Of a stretch of 38,992 nt of DNA, positions 25,910 through 33,489 are shown piece after piece. The stretch's first letter is position 1; each line of letters opens with the position of its first letter. Source of the DNA: Novosphingobium sp. PC22D (GTDB taxonomy: Bacteria > Pseudomonadota > Alphaproteobacteria > Sphingomonadales > Sphingomonadaceae); NCBI RefSeq assembly GCF_002556635.1, contig NZ_MWMO01000024.1, positions 1 through 38,992 of the forward strand, in the 5' to 3' direction. The position numbers and the translations under genes are program-made. The notes below the pieces were generated by a model. That model saw only the letters and a program-made list of their open reading frames with translations. It did no database searches and was not told the DNA's origin.

Positions 25910-27084
25910 TGACCGATAGCCTCTTCAACGAGGAGAGCAGGCGTCACCGCACTCGCGGCACTGCTGACGAGGCCGACGGCGTCGGCAAAGTTCATCATCC
26001 GGCTGTCGTAGCAAGCCAGAGCATCGCCCGGCATCAGATAGGGATCGCGATCGTCGCGGTCGGCATGACGCACGAGATCCTCGACCTCGCGCTCGATCAC
26101 GACCGAGCGGCCGTTCATCGGATTACGGGAAATGAGGACAGCGCGCCGACGCGCGTTCATCGCGGAACCGCCCACGCAGTTCATCGCCACCAGACCTTGC
26201 AGCATGCGGGTACCGTAAGGAAGACTGGTGGCGTCCTTGCCGACCGCCGCGCCCGCATTGTTGTTGGCCGGACGCGAAAGGTTCGACATGAACACGCGAA
26301 TACCCGGCGTGGTCACCGGCGACGGCCGCATCAGACTGGCGTCGAAGCAGCCGCTCGAAGGAACGACGATCCGGTCACCCGATGCGAGCATGATATTACC
26401 GGCCGCGGTGCCGTCATGGCCGGGCCGCAGGTCGAGGACCATCAGACGGCCGCCGCGAACCAGCCCGATCCGGGAAATATCCGCATCGGGGCGGACACCG
26501 CCCGCGGCACGCAAGGCGGCCGAAACCGAACGACCGACGTTGGCATCGCCGCTGGCTTCGCCTTCGCTCTGACCGATGCGATCCTCACGCGACCGTTCGC
26601 CGGCGCGGACCTGCCCCGGCTGGAACACCGCCCCGCTGACCGCCACCGAGACGCCCGCGCTTTCGACAAGCGACAGCGACGCGACACGACGCAAAGGACG
26701 CACGAGGCCGCGCGAAACCAGCAGCCTCGTGATCTCGCTCTCGGCACGCTCGGCCGTGCCGCCTGCGACGGTCACCGAGCCGGCACCCGGGAACATGATC
26801 CTGCCGTCGATGGCGACGACGTAGGTTCCGGTGAGCTTGTCGCTATCGCCGATCACGCGCAGCCGAAGCCGATCGCCGGGACCAAGCAGCATCGCCGAGG
26901 ATGCAGCCAGGTCAGCATGCGGAAGCTCCGGAAGCCGGGTAGCGTTCGCGAAACAGCGCTCGCCGTTTTCCAGCGGTTCCTGTTGCCGCATCCAGGTGGC
27001 GCCTTCATTGTTTTCGGGCCGGGGGCCCGCCGCACAGCCGGCCAGCAACGAGGCGGCGGCGAGAAATAGGCACGTATTGCGCAT
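25906..27084 (-). CDS. Wza-like polysaccharide export lipoprotein
   Basis: A 392-residue outer-membrane lipoprotein. The N-terminal signal ends in the lipobox LLAGC, with Cys17 as the likely acylated residue. A polysaccharide-export domain follows (LGPGDRLRLRVIG, then YVVAIDGRIMFPGAGSVTVAG), and SLBB-like soluble ligand-binding segments come later (VAVSGAVFQPGQV, SAALRAAGGVRPDADI, LASGDRIVVPS). The start is placed at 27084, not at the longer frame to 27132, because the lipoprotein signal begins there and a GGAG site lies before it. It is the first gene of the leftward operon, 38 bases downstream of a sigma-54-like -12 element. Confidence 0.88.
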   Translation of the reverse strand: MRNTCLFLAAASLLAGCAAGPRPENNEGATWMRQQEPLENGERCFANATRLPELPHADLAASSAMLLGPGDRLRLRVIGDSDKLTGTYVVAIDGRIMFPGAGSVTVAGGTAERAESEITRLLVSRGLVRPLRRVASLSLVESAGVSVAVSGAVFQPGQVRAGERSREDRIGQSEGEASGDANVGRSVSAALRAAGGVRPDADISRIGLVRGGRLMVLDLRPGHDGTAAGNIMLASGDRIVVPSSGCFDASLMRPSPVTTPGIRVFMSNLSRPANNNAGAAVGKDATSLPYGTRMLQGLVAMNCVGGSAMNARRRAVLISRNPMNGRSVVIEREVEDLVRHADRDDRDPYLMPGDALACYDSRMMNFADAVGLVSSAASAVTPALLVEEAIGQ

Positions 27085-27121
27085 TGTTCGATCTCCGGGA
27101 CAGTTCTTGCCCCGGGGACCA

Positions 27122-27137
27122 TCAAGGATCATGCCAA
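27122..27137 (-). promoter_or_regulatory. Sigma-54-like promoter for the Wza-Wzz-Wzy operon
   Basis: On the minus strand TTGGCATGATCCTTGA reads from 27137 to 27122, with ten bases between the GG of the -24 and the GA at the -12 position. It matches 14 of 16 bases of the element at 18604-18619, including the unusual TTGA. The predicted start is near 27110, 26 bases before the ATG at 27084. Confidence 0.68.
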
Positions 27138-27197
27138 CCCGCTATTCGCGCAAAACTCAGGAAACTCACGAGAAATATTGCCAAAAGCCATGGGATG

Positions 27198-27264
27198 TTT
27201 GCGTTTTGCAAAGGATTTTTTGCGATATGCGATGGCAGAAAGCAGGCTCTGCCATTTTGCAAAA
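27198..27264. promoter_or_regulatory. TTTTGCA repeats, likely activator binding sites
   Basis: TTTGCGTTTTGCAAAGG (27198-27214), TTTTTTGCGATATGC (27216-27230) and the perfect palindrome TTTTGCAAAA (27255-27264) lie 60-130 bases upstream of the leftward sigma-54-like promoter and 100-160 bases upstream of the H-NOX gene. The same motifs occur at 18504-18555. Such A/T-rich words stand out in this GC-rich DNA. Binding by the sigma-54 activator encoded next door is inferred. Confidence 0.55.
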
Positions 27265-27360
27265 GGCGCGTAACGGCAATTGCAATTTGGCATGTCTTCT
27301 AGGGTTTGATGCGCAGCCTGCGAAAAAGGAAACAAACCAAGCACGGAGAGGCGGAACGAT

Positions 27361-27892
27361 GAAAGGAGTGATATTTACCGAGCTGGTCCAGTTCATGGAG
27401 CAGAACTTCGGGATCATATTCGTCGACGAAGTGCTCACGCAGGCTGATCTGCCCGGCGGCGGCGCATTCACCTCGGTGGGCAGCTACCCTTCTTCGCAGG
27501 CGCTGAAGATCGTTACGATTGCATCCGAAAAGTCCGGCGTTCCGCTCGAGGAACTCTGCCAGAACTACGGCAGCTTCCTGTTCGACCGCTTCGGCGAGCT
27601 CTTTCCCGATATTATGGAACTCTATGATTCCGCCGATGCCCTGCTCTCTCATGTCGGGCCGCACATCCATGAGGAAGTGCGCATTCTTTACAGGGACGCA
27701 CAACCGCCAAGCGTAACGACCGAAAAGGACGGCGACACGCTCATCGTGACTTACGAGTCGCATCGGCCCCTGGGTCATATTGCCTATGGGCTCATTCGCC
27801 GTAGCCTCGAAGTTTACAAGGATCCGCGCAGCCTGACCTGGGAAGTCTCTCCCCGGGCCGACCGCGCGGTCTTCCGCCTGGCGCCTGCCTGA
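27361..27892 (+). CDS. H-NOX (haem NO-binding) sensor protein
   Basis: A 176-residue single-domain protein of the H-NOX/HNOB family. The opening MKGVIFTELVQFMEQNFG is typical of the family. His104 in PHIHEEV aligns with the proximal haem-ligating His, and the haem-propionate motif YxSxR is intact as Tyr132-Glu-Ser134-His-Arg136. H-NOX proteins bind NO (some also O2) through haem and change the activity of a partner kinase or cyclase. Here the partner gene, overlapping by one base (TGATG), is a sigma-54 activator, and no kinase is adjacent. It is therefore likely an NO or redox input to the EPS regulon. The ATG at 27361 has a GGAGAGG site. Confidence 0.9.
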
Positions 27893-29328
27893 TGACACGC
27901 CAGTCCTCCCGAATCCTCATCGTCGAAGATTCCGAGTCCCTCGCACAGACGTACGCGGGTATCCTCGAAGGCGACGGCCACGAGGTGAAAGTCGCCGGAT
28001 CGGGCGAGGACGCAAATGCTGCGCTGGAGAGCGCCGCCGAGCCTTTCGACACCGTATTGCTCGATCTGCAATTGCCGGACTGCGATGGCCTGGAATGGCT
28101 CGAAGGCCGGCAGCAACTGACCAGCGACTGTTCGGTCGTCGTGATCACCGCGGACGGATCGATAACGCGGGCGATCAGCGCTATGCGCCTGGGTTCGTAT
28201 GACTTCCTCGTCAAACCGCTCTCACCGCCGCGCCTGCTTACGACCGTCCGCAACGCTATCGAGCGGCGTAGCTTGGTCGAAAAGGCGGAAACAGCAAACA
28301 GGCTGACCAGCCGTTCCAGCTTTCACGGCTTCATCGGCAAAAGCCCGCCCATGCAGGCAGTCTATCGCGCGATCGAAAACGTCGCGGGTTCAAAGGCAAC
28401 GGTTTTCATCACAGGTGAGAGTGGTACCGGAAAAGAAGTCGCGGCCGAGGCAATCCATCGTGCCGGGCCGCGGGCGCGCAAGCGCTTCGTCGCGCTCAAC
28501 TGCGGCGCCATTCCCGAGAACCTGCTCGAATCCGAGCTGTTCGGCCACGTGAAGGGTTCGTTCACCGGCGCCATCGCAGATCGCGTCGGCGCGGCGCGCG
28601 AAGCAGACGGAGGAACCCTCTTCCTCGACGAAATCTGCGAAATGGAGCTGAACCTTCAGGTCAAGCTGCTGCGCTTTCTGCAAACCGGGATGGTCCAGCC
28701 CGTCGGCTCCAGCCGTCCGGTCTCCATCGACGTGCGCGTGATCTGCGCCACCAACCGTGATCCGACGAGGGAAGTCGCCGAGGGACGTTTTCGCGAGGAT
28801 CTGTTCTATCGCCTGGCCGTCATTCCACTGGAACTGCCCGCGTTGCGCGATCGCCCCGGAGACGTCGAACTGATCGCGCAGCACTTTCTGGAAAGGTTCG
28901 CCGAGCAGGAAGGCAAGACGTTCGATCCGCTCGGCCCCGAAATCGTCAAAGAACTCGCATCCCGGCAGTGGCCGGGAAACGTCCGCGAGCTGCAGAACCT
29001 CATGTTGCGCACGACGGTGATGAATGCGGGACCGCACCTGACGGTCGCCGATCTTCCCGCCGAACGCCGGGCGGGAGCGCAAATGGCACCACGCATCGAG
29101 CCCACCGCTCAAGCTCCAGCGCATGCAAGCCAGTTCGCCGAACCGCGCACGCTGGCCGAGATCGAACGCGCCGCCGTGGAAGCCGCGATCAGCCGCGCAG
29201 GCGGAAGCATACCCGCAGCGGCGAAGGAACTCGACGTCAGTGCATCGACGATCTATCGCATGCGGAGCCGCTGGGAAAAGCTGGAACGCCGTTCTGCGCC
29301 AATGGCCGCGCCTCAGGACTTCAACTGA
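27892..29328 (+). CDS. NtrC-family sigma-54 transcriptional activator
   Basis: A 478-residue response regulator. The receiver (1-125) has Glu-Asp in IVEDSES, phospho-acceptor Asp58 in VLLDLQLPDCDG and Lys108 in FLVKPLSPP. The AAA+ domain (about 145-375) has Walker A GESGTGKE (175-182), the sigma-54 contact loop GSFTGA (222-227, a Ser variant of GAFTGA), Walker B GTLFLDE and arginine-finger region FREDLFYRL. A Fis-type HTH ends the protein (AAAKELDVSASTIYRM). It activates RNA polymerase holding sigma-54, from upstream sites. Three matching promoters in the EPS locus make this the likely master activator. It starts within the H-NOX stop codon (TGATG). Confidence 0.95.
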   Translation: MTRQSSRILIVEDSESLAQTYAGILEGDGHEVKVAGSGEDANAALESAAEPFDTVLLDLQLPDCDGLEWLEGRQQLTSDCSVVVITADGSITRAISAMRLGSYDFLVKPLSPPRLLTTVRNAIERRSLVEKAETANRLTSRSSFHGFIGKSPPMQAVYRAIENVAGSKATVFITGESGTGKEVAAEAIHRAGPRARKRFVALNCGAIPENLLESELFGHVKGSFTGAIADRVGAAREADGGTLFLDEICEMELNLQVKLLRFLQTGMVQPVGSSRPVSIDVRVICATNRDPTREVAEGRFREDLFYRLAVIPLELPALRDRPGDVELIAQHFLERFAEQEGKTFDPLGPEIVKELASRQWPGNVRELQNLMLRTTVMNAGPHLTVADLPAERRAGAQMAPRIEPTAQAPAHASQFAEPRTLAEIERAAVEAAISRAGGSIPAAAKELDVSASTIYRMRSRWEKLERRSAPMAAPQDFN

Positions 29329-29592
29329 CCCCATGTACGAAACGAGGATTCACGCTGGCGTCTCCGCTGGCGGTCTTTGCGATGTCAGCAGTCCCGATGA
29401 GGAAAATTTTCTACCCACTTTTCAACCTAGGTCGCGGCGATACCTAAGCCGGCGATCACCCGTCAGCACATTCGGCGTCTGAGGAACCGCCGGACACGTA
29501 TGAGATTCCAGTGCGCTCTCTCCATGAAAAGCAGTATTGTCCGTCCGTATCCACGCAAGCGGCTGGGCCGAGAGCGCGCCCTTTGTTCCGCG
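29329..29592. other. Intergenic stretch with decayed IS701 sequence at its right end
   Basis: No intact gene. Reading leftwards past the transposase stop at 29593 in the same frame, RGTKGALSAQPLAW still resembles an IS701-type transposase for about 15 residues (to about 29550), after which the similarity is lost. I see no left inverted repeat and no terminator with a T-tract for the activator gene that ends at 29328. Confidence 0.35.
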
Positions 29593-30509
29593 TCACCAAC
29601 TGGCCTTGCGCCACTTTGCCGTTTCCAGCATCGTCTTGGCCGATATCGACCTGACATCGGGAATGGCATTCTTGCGCGGGCGACCTCTGCCGGCGACCGG
29701 GAAGATCATCGCGACATCATGTGCGTAGACCTTCTGCTTGAACGGAATGCCAACTGCCCAGGTAAAACCGCGTTCGCTCAGACCCTGCCGGAAGGGCGCG
29801 GACATGCCATAGCCTGCATCCGCAAGAACGCAGCCGAAGCTCACACCTGCCGCACGGATCCGGTCGATCTCGGCCAGCGCGATCTCGGGCTTGGTCCTGT
29901 AAGAGCGGCAATCGGTGGGAACGCCGGCCTGCTCCAGTCGGGCCGTATCGCTGGTCCAACTCTCAGGAAGGAACAAGCGCAAACCGATCATGACCGGAAC
30001 CTCGCCCGATGCCAGCGCTGTCGATACCAGCGTCTGACAGTTGGCGTTCTTGCCAAGCGTCGAGGCATATTGCGGCGCCACGCCAACCGAATGACGGCCT
30101 TTCTTGGGCAAGGCCGTATCGTCGATGATCAGCCAGGCATCGTTGCCACCGACCTGCCTGTCGGCTTCGGCCAGCAGCGCCGCCTCAAGCGGTTCTTCGT
30201 CCCACACGCTGCTGGCAATGAAATGATGCAAGCGGTCGTAACTGACATCATCATCGCGCGCCGCCATCGGCTGTATGCTCTTGCGATCCCCCGGCCCAAT
30301 GAGGCCTGCGATATACGCCGGACACATCCGGGAGCGCGTCTTGTGCCGCAACCCCGCTACAAACGGTGCCAGCCAATCCTCCAGTTGGCCACGCCAGTCC
30401 GTTTCCATCGCCAGCCTCCACAAAAGCTGGCTCCCCATGAATCACCCAAACCCTTGCGGAGAAATCCCGGAAACAAAACCGTCAACACAAATCTGCCAAA
30501 GTAGTGCTA
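29550..30509 (-). mobile_element. IS701-like insertion sequence, 3' end deleted
   Basis: The transposase-start end is present: CTAGCACTACTTTGGCAGAT read leftwards from about 30509 is the likely terminal repeat. The other end is lost together with the end of the transposase. The element abuts the truncated SDR gene that resumes at about 30504. The exact borders are uncertain because no second inverted repeat or target duplication is visible. Confidence 0.6.
29593..30438 (-). pseudogene. Truncated IS701-family transposase
   Basis: 281 residues of a DDE transposase of the IS701 type: DWLAPFVAGLRHKTRSRMCPAYIAGL opening, first catalytic region AWLIIDDTALPKKG, second region CVLADAGYG. Full-length relatives run past 400 residues. 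This one ends early at a TGA directly before RGTKG, in a place where an Arg codon is expected (CGA to TGA fits), and the C-terminal third with the catalytic Glu is missing. The element is therefore inactive. The start ATG at 30438 matches the family's N terminus. Confidence 0.85.
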
Positions 30510-30779
30510 GCGACTGATCGGCTGCTCGCAATGATCGAGGTCGCGCCCGAAAAACTGGGCTTCCTGCGCGAACAGTTGGAGACGCCCGAGTTTACGGGGC
30601 ACGTGGTCTGGGCGCTCTATAACGATCCAGACCTGCCCGAGATATCGGGCAAAACGCAGATCGGAGCGGAACTGGCTGTTAAGTACGGCATCGTGGACAA
30701 GGAGGGGCGTCGACCGCCATCCTATCGCGATACGCACAGCGTCGTGCCATTCGACTACTACCCCCTCATCACGCGTTGA
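30504..30779 (+). pseudogene. C-terminal fragment of a short-chain dehydrogenase/reductase
   Basis: About 90 residues matching the end of SDR-family proteins: LETPEFTGHVVWALYNDPD, then SGKTQIGAELAVKYGI, and GRRPPSYRD. The Rossmann fold and the Tyr-Lys active site are missing; the IS701-like element replaces the upstream two thirds. The GTG at 30504 lies in or at the IS end and is probably not a real start. The next gene follows 46 bases later, so this fragment was likely part of one operon with the CMD-like and SnoaL-like genes. Confidence 0.75.
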
Positions 30780-30825
30780 CAGCCATTGAAACACGAGCCT
30801 CATCGGCAGATCAAAGGACACTCGC

Positions 30826-31407
30826 TTGACCTCACCCCGCATCCCACCCCTGCCCCGCGAGGAATGGACCGAGCACGCGCGCGATGTCTTTGCATACTGG
30901 GAAGGCGAACCGGCCCGCGCGAGCGGATCGCGCTCCAACACGATGACGACACTGGCAAATCATCCAGCTCTGGCGATTGCTTCGTTGAATCTGGGCAAGT
31001 ATTTCATGGTAGATTCCACACTCACTGCGCGCCAGCAGAAGCTCATTGTCTTGCGCGTGGCGCACCGTTGCGGCTCCACTTATCAGTGGGTGCACAATTC
31101 ACTTGGCGCCCTCCGGGTCGGCGTCACGCAAGAGGAAGTCGAGGCCATGAAGGAGGACGCGGATTCGTCGGTCTGGGGCGAAGAGGATCGCTGCCTGATG
31201 ATCGCCATCGACGGAGCCTGCAACGGTGGCCGGTTCGACGATGCGACGTGGGAGCGCGTGGCCGCCGTCTTCGATCGCCGGCAGATCATGGATGTGATCC
31301 ACGCCAGCGGATACTTCGCGATGGTCGCATGGACCCTGATCGCACTCGAAGTGCAGGTGCAACCTGATTTCGCGGCCTTCTCCAGGAGCCGCGCAAAACA
31401 AGACTGA
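30826..31407 (+). CDS. Carboxymuconolactone decarboxylase-like protein
   Basis: A 193-residue helical protein of the CMD/AhpD-like group. The core reads LTARQQKLIVLRVAHRCGSTYQWVHNSLGALRVGV, in which the RCGSxYxWxxH arrangement is typical. The second Cys of the AhpD CxxC pair is absent, so it is not expected to be a peroxidase of the AhpD kind. Such proteins occur in aromatic and steroid degradation gene sets of sphingomonads, often without proven reaction. The TTG start at 30826 is chosen because AAAGGA lies at good spacing and the conserved N terminus (PRIPPLPREEW) begins there. It sits between the SDR fragment and the SnoaL-like gene. Confidence 0.85.
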   Translation: MTSPRIPPLPREEWTEHARDVFAYWEGEPARASGSRSNTMTTLANHPALAIASLNLGKYFMVDSTLTARQQKLIVLRVAHRCGSTYQWVHNSLGALRVGVTQEEVEAMKEDADSSVWGEEDRCLMIAIDGACNGGRFDDATWERVAAVFDRRQIMDVIHASGYFAMVAWTLIALEVQVQPDFAAFSRSRAKQD

Positions 31408-31435
31408 GGGCAGCAGGCCAAGGGAAGAGAGGTTC

Positions 31436-32002
31436 ATGAAAGCAATGGCGCATGTTGAGGACGATTTTGAGAAACTCAAAGCCGAGGTCCGGCTTCTCAG
31501 GGACCGACAGGAAATCCTGGACGTCATCGTACGGGAATCGCGTGGACGCGACCGCCACGACGCGGAGTTGACTGCCAGTTGCTATTGGCCAGAAGGAGCC
31601 GACGAACATGGCCCCGTCCCCTTTCCGGCTACTGAATACCCCGAAAAGGCGAATCTCGGCCATGCGGCGGCGTTCGCCATGAATCAGCACAATCTCGCCA
31701 ACCACACCTGCGAGATCGATGGCGACACGGCCTTTTGCGAGACTTATGTGGTCGGCACGATGCTCTCACATGACGGCTTAACCTGCACGCTCGCCGCCGG
31801 ACGATATATGGACCAGATGGAGCGCCGCAACGGAGAGTGGCGGATCTTATGGCGACGAACGACGGTGGAAACGGCCATGCAAGGTGATGCCAGCTGGTTG
31901 CACAGTCCGCCAGTCAAAGGCTTCCTCAAGGGCACGCGCGACAGATCGGACCTGTCCTATGCGCGGCCCTATGAAATTGGCGGGCCTGGCGCGAGATGGT
32001 AG
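31436..32002 (+). CDS. SnoaL/NTF2-like protein
   Basis: A 188-residue protein of the SnoaL-like (NTF2 fold) group: an N-terminal helix with LLRDRQEILDVIVRESRGRDRHD, then the cone-shaped sheet with NHTCEIDGDTAFCETYVVG and RYMDQMERRNGEWRILWRR. Members act as small hydratases, isomerases or cyclases on hydrophobic substrates, in natural product and xenobiotic pathways. The ATG at 31436 has a GGGAAGAGAGG ribosome site and lies 28 bases after the CMD-like gene, so the two are probably one operon. The substrate cannot be told. Confidence 0.85.
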   Translation: MKAMAHVEDDFEKLKAEVRLLRDRQEILDVIVRESRGRDRHDAELTASCYWPEGADEHGPVPFPATEYPEKANLGHAAAFAMNQHNLANHTCEIDGDTAFCETYVVGTMLSHDGLTCTLAAGRYMDQMERRNGEWRILWRRTTVETAMQGDASWLHSPPVKGFLKGTRDRSDLSYARPYEIGGPGARW

Positions 32003-32201
32003 GAAACGATTCCACTTCGGCGGCTGTATGATCCCTGCGGCATGCCTGCATTGCCTGCGCGAAGCCGCGGCGCGATGATCTGGTCACGAAACGCTCGCCT
32101 TTAGCTTGCTCCTGACGTCACAAGATCTCGATAACCGCTTCTGGCCCGCGTTGCCGGCCCATCGCTAGATGAGGCGCTGCCTGCGCGGTCGCACAGCTGC
32201 A

Positions 32202-32822
32202 TCACAGCAGCATGACGCTCATGTCGGCCAACTTCTTCAGTTCGGCGCGCGCGGCGCCCGACCTCGCACGCACTGCGAGGCTGTGAACGATCGACGCGGC
32301 GAGTTCACCCTGCAAGCACTCGGCTGGCGATGGCGATGCGTTTCCCGCGATAAGCCGGGCCATCCCCTCGTCCAGGGCACGAAGGGCGGCCTCCAGTTGC
32401 TTACGCACGACTTCATTGCAAACCGCTTCGGCGGTGGCGGTGCACAGGACAAGGCAGCCGCGCGACTCAGGAGAGCCGCTTAAGTAGAGGTCGATCGTCC
32501 TTCGAAAGAACGCCTGCAGGCGATCGTGCTTCGTTTCGCCGACACGCATGCATTCGGCGATATTCTCTTCCATTCGCCCCTCGAAGTGGCGGAGACAGGC
32601 GAGATAGATGTCGTGTTTGCTTCCAAATGCGGCGTGAAGGCTAGGCCGGTTGATCCCGGCGGTAGCCGCGAGCTCATCGAGCGATGTCGGCGCATAGCCC
32701 TTCGTCCAGAAAACCTCGAGCATCGCCTCCAGCGCCGCGTCTGTGTCGAACGACCGCGGTCGCCCCCGTCTTGGGCCCTGCTCACTTTTTATGCCGCTTC
32801 GCACAGAAACACGTTGCTCCAT
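32202..32822 (-). CDS. TetR-family transcriptional repressor
   Basis: A 206-residue regulator. The N-terminal HTH is clear: RGRPRSFDTDAALEAMLEVF, then GYAPTSLDELAATAGINRPSLHAAFGSK. The C-terminal ligand domain resembles TetR_C of the YezE/AcrR type. An in-frame ATG at 32846 would extend it by eight residues, but that would place the palindrome at 32834-32845 inside the gene; starting at 32822 leaves it as an operator. It is divergent from the GST gene with a 49-base gap, so it most likely represses the GST-HD pair and itself. Confidence 0.9.
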   Translation of the reverse strand: MEQRVSVRSGIKSEQGPRRGRPRSFDTDAALEAMLEVFWTKGYAPTSLDELAATAGINRPSLHAAFGSKHDIYLACLRHFEGRMEENIAECMRVGETKHDRLQAFFRRTIDLYLSGSPESRGCLVLCTATAEAVCNEVVRKQLEAALRALDEGMARLIAGNASPSPAECLQGELAASIVHSLAVRARSGAARAELKKLADMSVMLL

Positions 32823-32833
32823 GTTTATTTGTG

Positions 32834-32845
32834 TGCGAAATCGCA
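32834..32845. promoter_or_regulatory. Candidate TetR operator
   Basis: TGCGAAATCGCA is a two-arm palindrome (TGCGA/TCGCA, two-base spacer) in the 49-base gap between the divergent TetR and GST genes. Its place over the likely promoters of both fits autoregulation. It is short, so chance cannot be excluded. Confidence 0.5.
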
Positions 32846-32871
32846 TAAAATTATTGTGGAGGCAAGTTCAC

Positions 32872-33489
32872 GTGATCCTGTATTTTTCGCCGATGTCGTG
32901 CTCGCTCGCTTCGCGCATCTCGCTTTATGAGGCGGGACTTGTCGCGGATTTTCAGGTTGTCGACCTTGCCAGCAAGAAGCTTGCCGACGGATCGGACTAC
33001 TTCGCCGTCAATCCCAAGGGACAGGTCCCGACATTCGTGACTCGCGACGGCGAGATCCTGACCGAGGGGCCGGCCGTGCTGCAGCATATCGCCGATCTGG
33101 CGCCGGATAGCGGACTGGCGCCGCCCAATGGCAGCTTCGAACGGTCCCGGCTTCAGATGTGGCTCAACTATGTCGCCACCGAGATCCACAAGGCCGTTTT
33201 CTATTTCGTGTTCAATCCGGCCGTGCCGGACGAGACACGCACCTTCGTGATGGAAAAGCTGCTCCCCCGGCAATACGCCTTCCTGGCCGCCCATCTGGAC
33301 GATCAGGAGTTCCTCCTGGACCGCTTCACCGTTGCCGATGCCTATCTCGTCGCCACGCTCAACTGGGCGGTGTTCAAGGGAATAGATCTCTCCGCATGGC
33401 CCGCGCTCGACCGGTACTACGAGCGAGCGATGGCCCGCCCATCGATTGCCAGGGCCATGCGCGAGGAAGCCGAACTCGCCAATGGCTGA
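32872..33489 (+). CDS. Glutathione S-transferase
   Basis: A 205-residue GST of the bacterial beta-like kind. The thioredoxin-fold N-terminal half has the active-site start LYFSPMSCSLASRI and the glutathione-binding NPKGQVPTF (47-55) and LTEGPAVLQHIA (63-74). The helical C-terminal half ends with RFTVADAYLVATLNW, the usual folding motif. The start is a GTG at 32872 with a GGAGG site, not the longer frame into the TetR gene. It conjugates glutathione to electrophiles. Its stop lies within the next gene's start region (8-base overlap), so the two are co-translated and probably under TetR control. Confidence 0.92.
   Translation: MILYFSPMSCSLASRISLYEAGLVADFQVVDLASKKLADGSDYFAVNPKGQVPTFVTRDGEILTEGPAVLQHIADLAPDSGLAPPNGSFERSRLQMWLNYVATEIHKAVFYFVFNPAVPDETRTFVMEKLLPRQYAFLAAHLDDQEFLLDRFTVADAYLVATLNWAVFKGIDLSAWPALDRYYERAMARPSIARAMREEAELANG

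Noticed and set aside
24743..27069. Plus-strand frames of 389 and 391 codons opposite the Wzz-like and Wza-like genes
   Set aside because: Shadow frames of clearly supported leftward genes.
27285..27310. A third sigma-54-like element (TTTGGCATG) upstream of the H-NOX gene
   Set aside because: The -24 half is present, but ten bases further there is AG instead of GC or GA, so the -12 half is missing.
29500..30504. Plus-strand frame of 334 codons over the IS701-like element
   Set aside because: It is antisense to recognisable transposase sequence and has no family feature.
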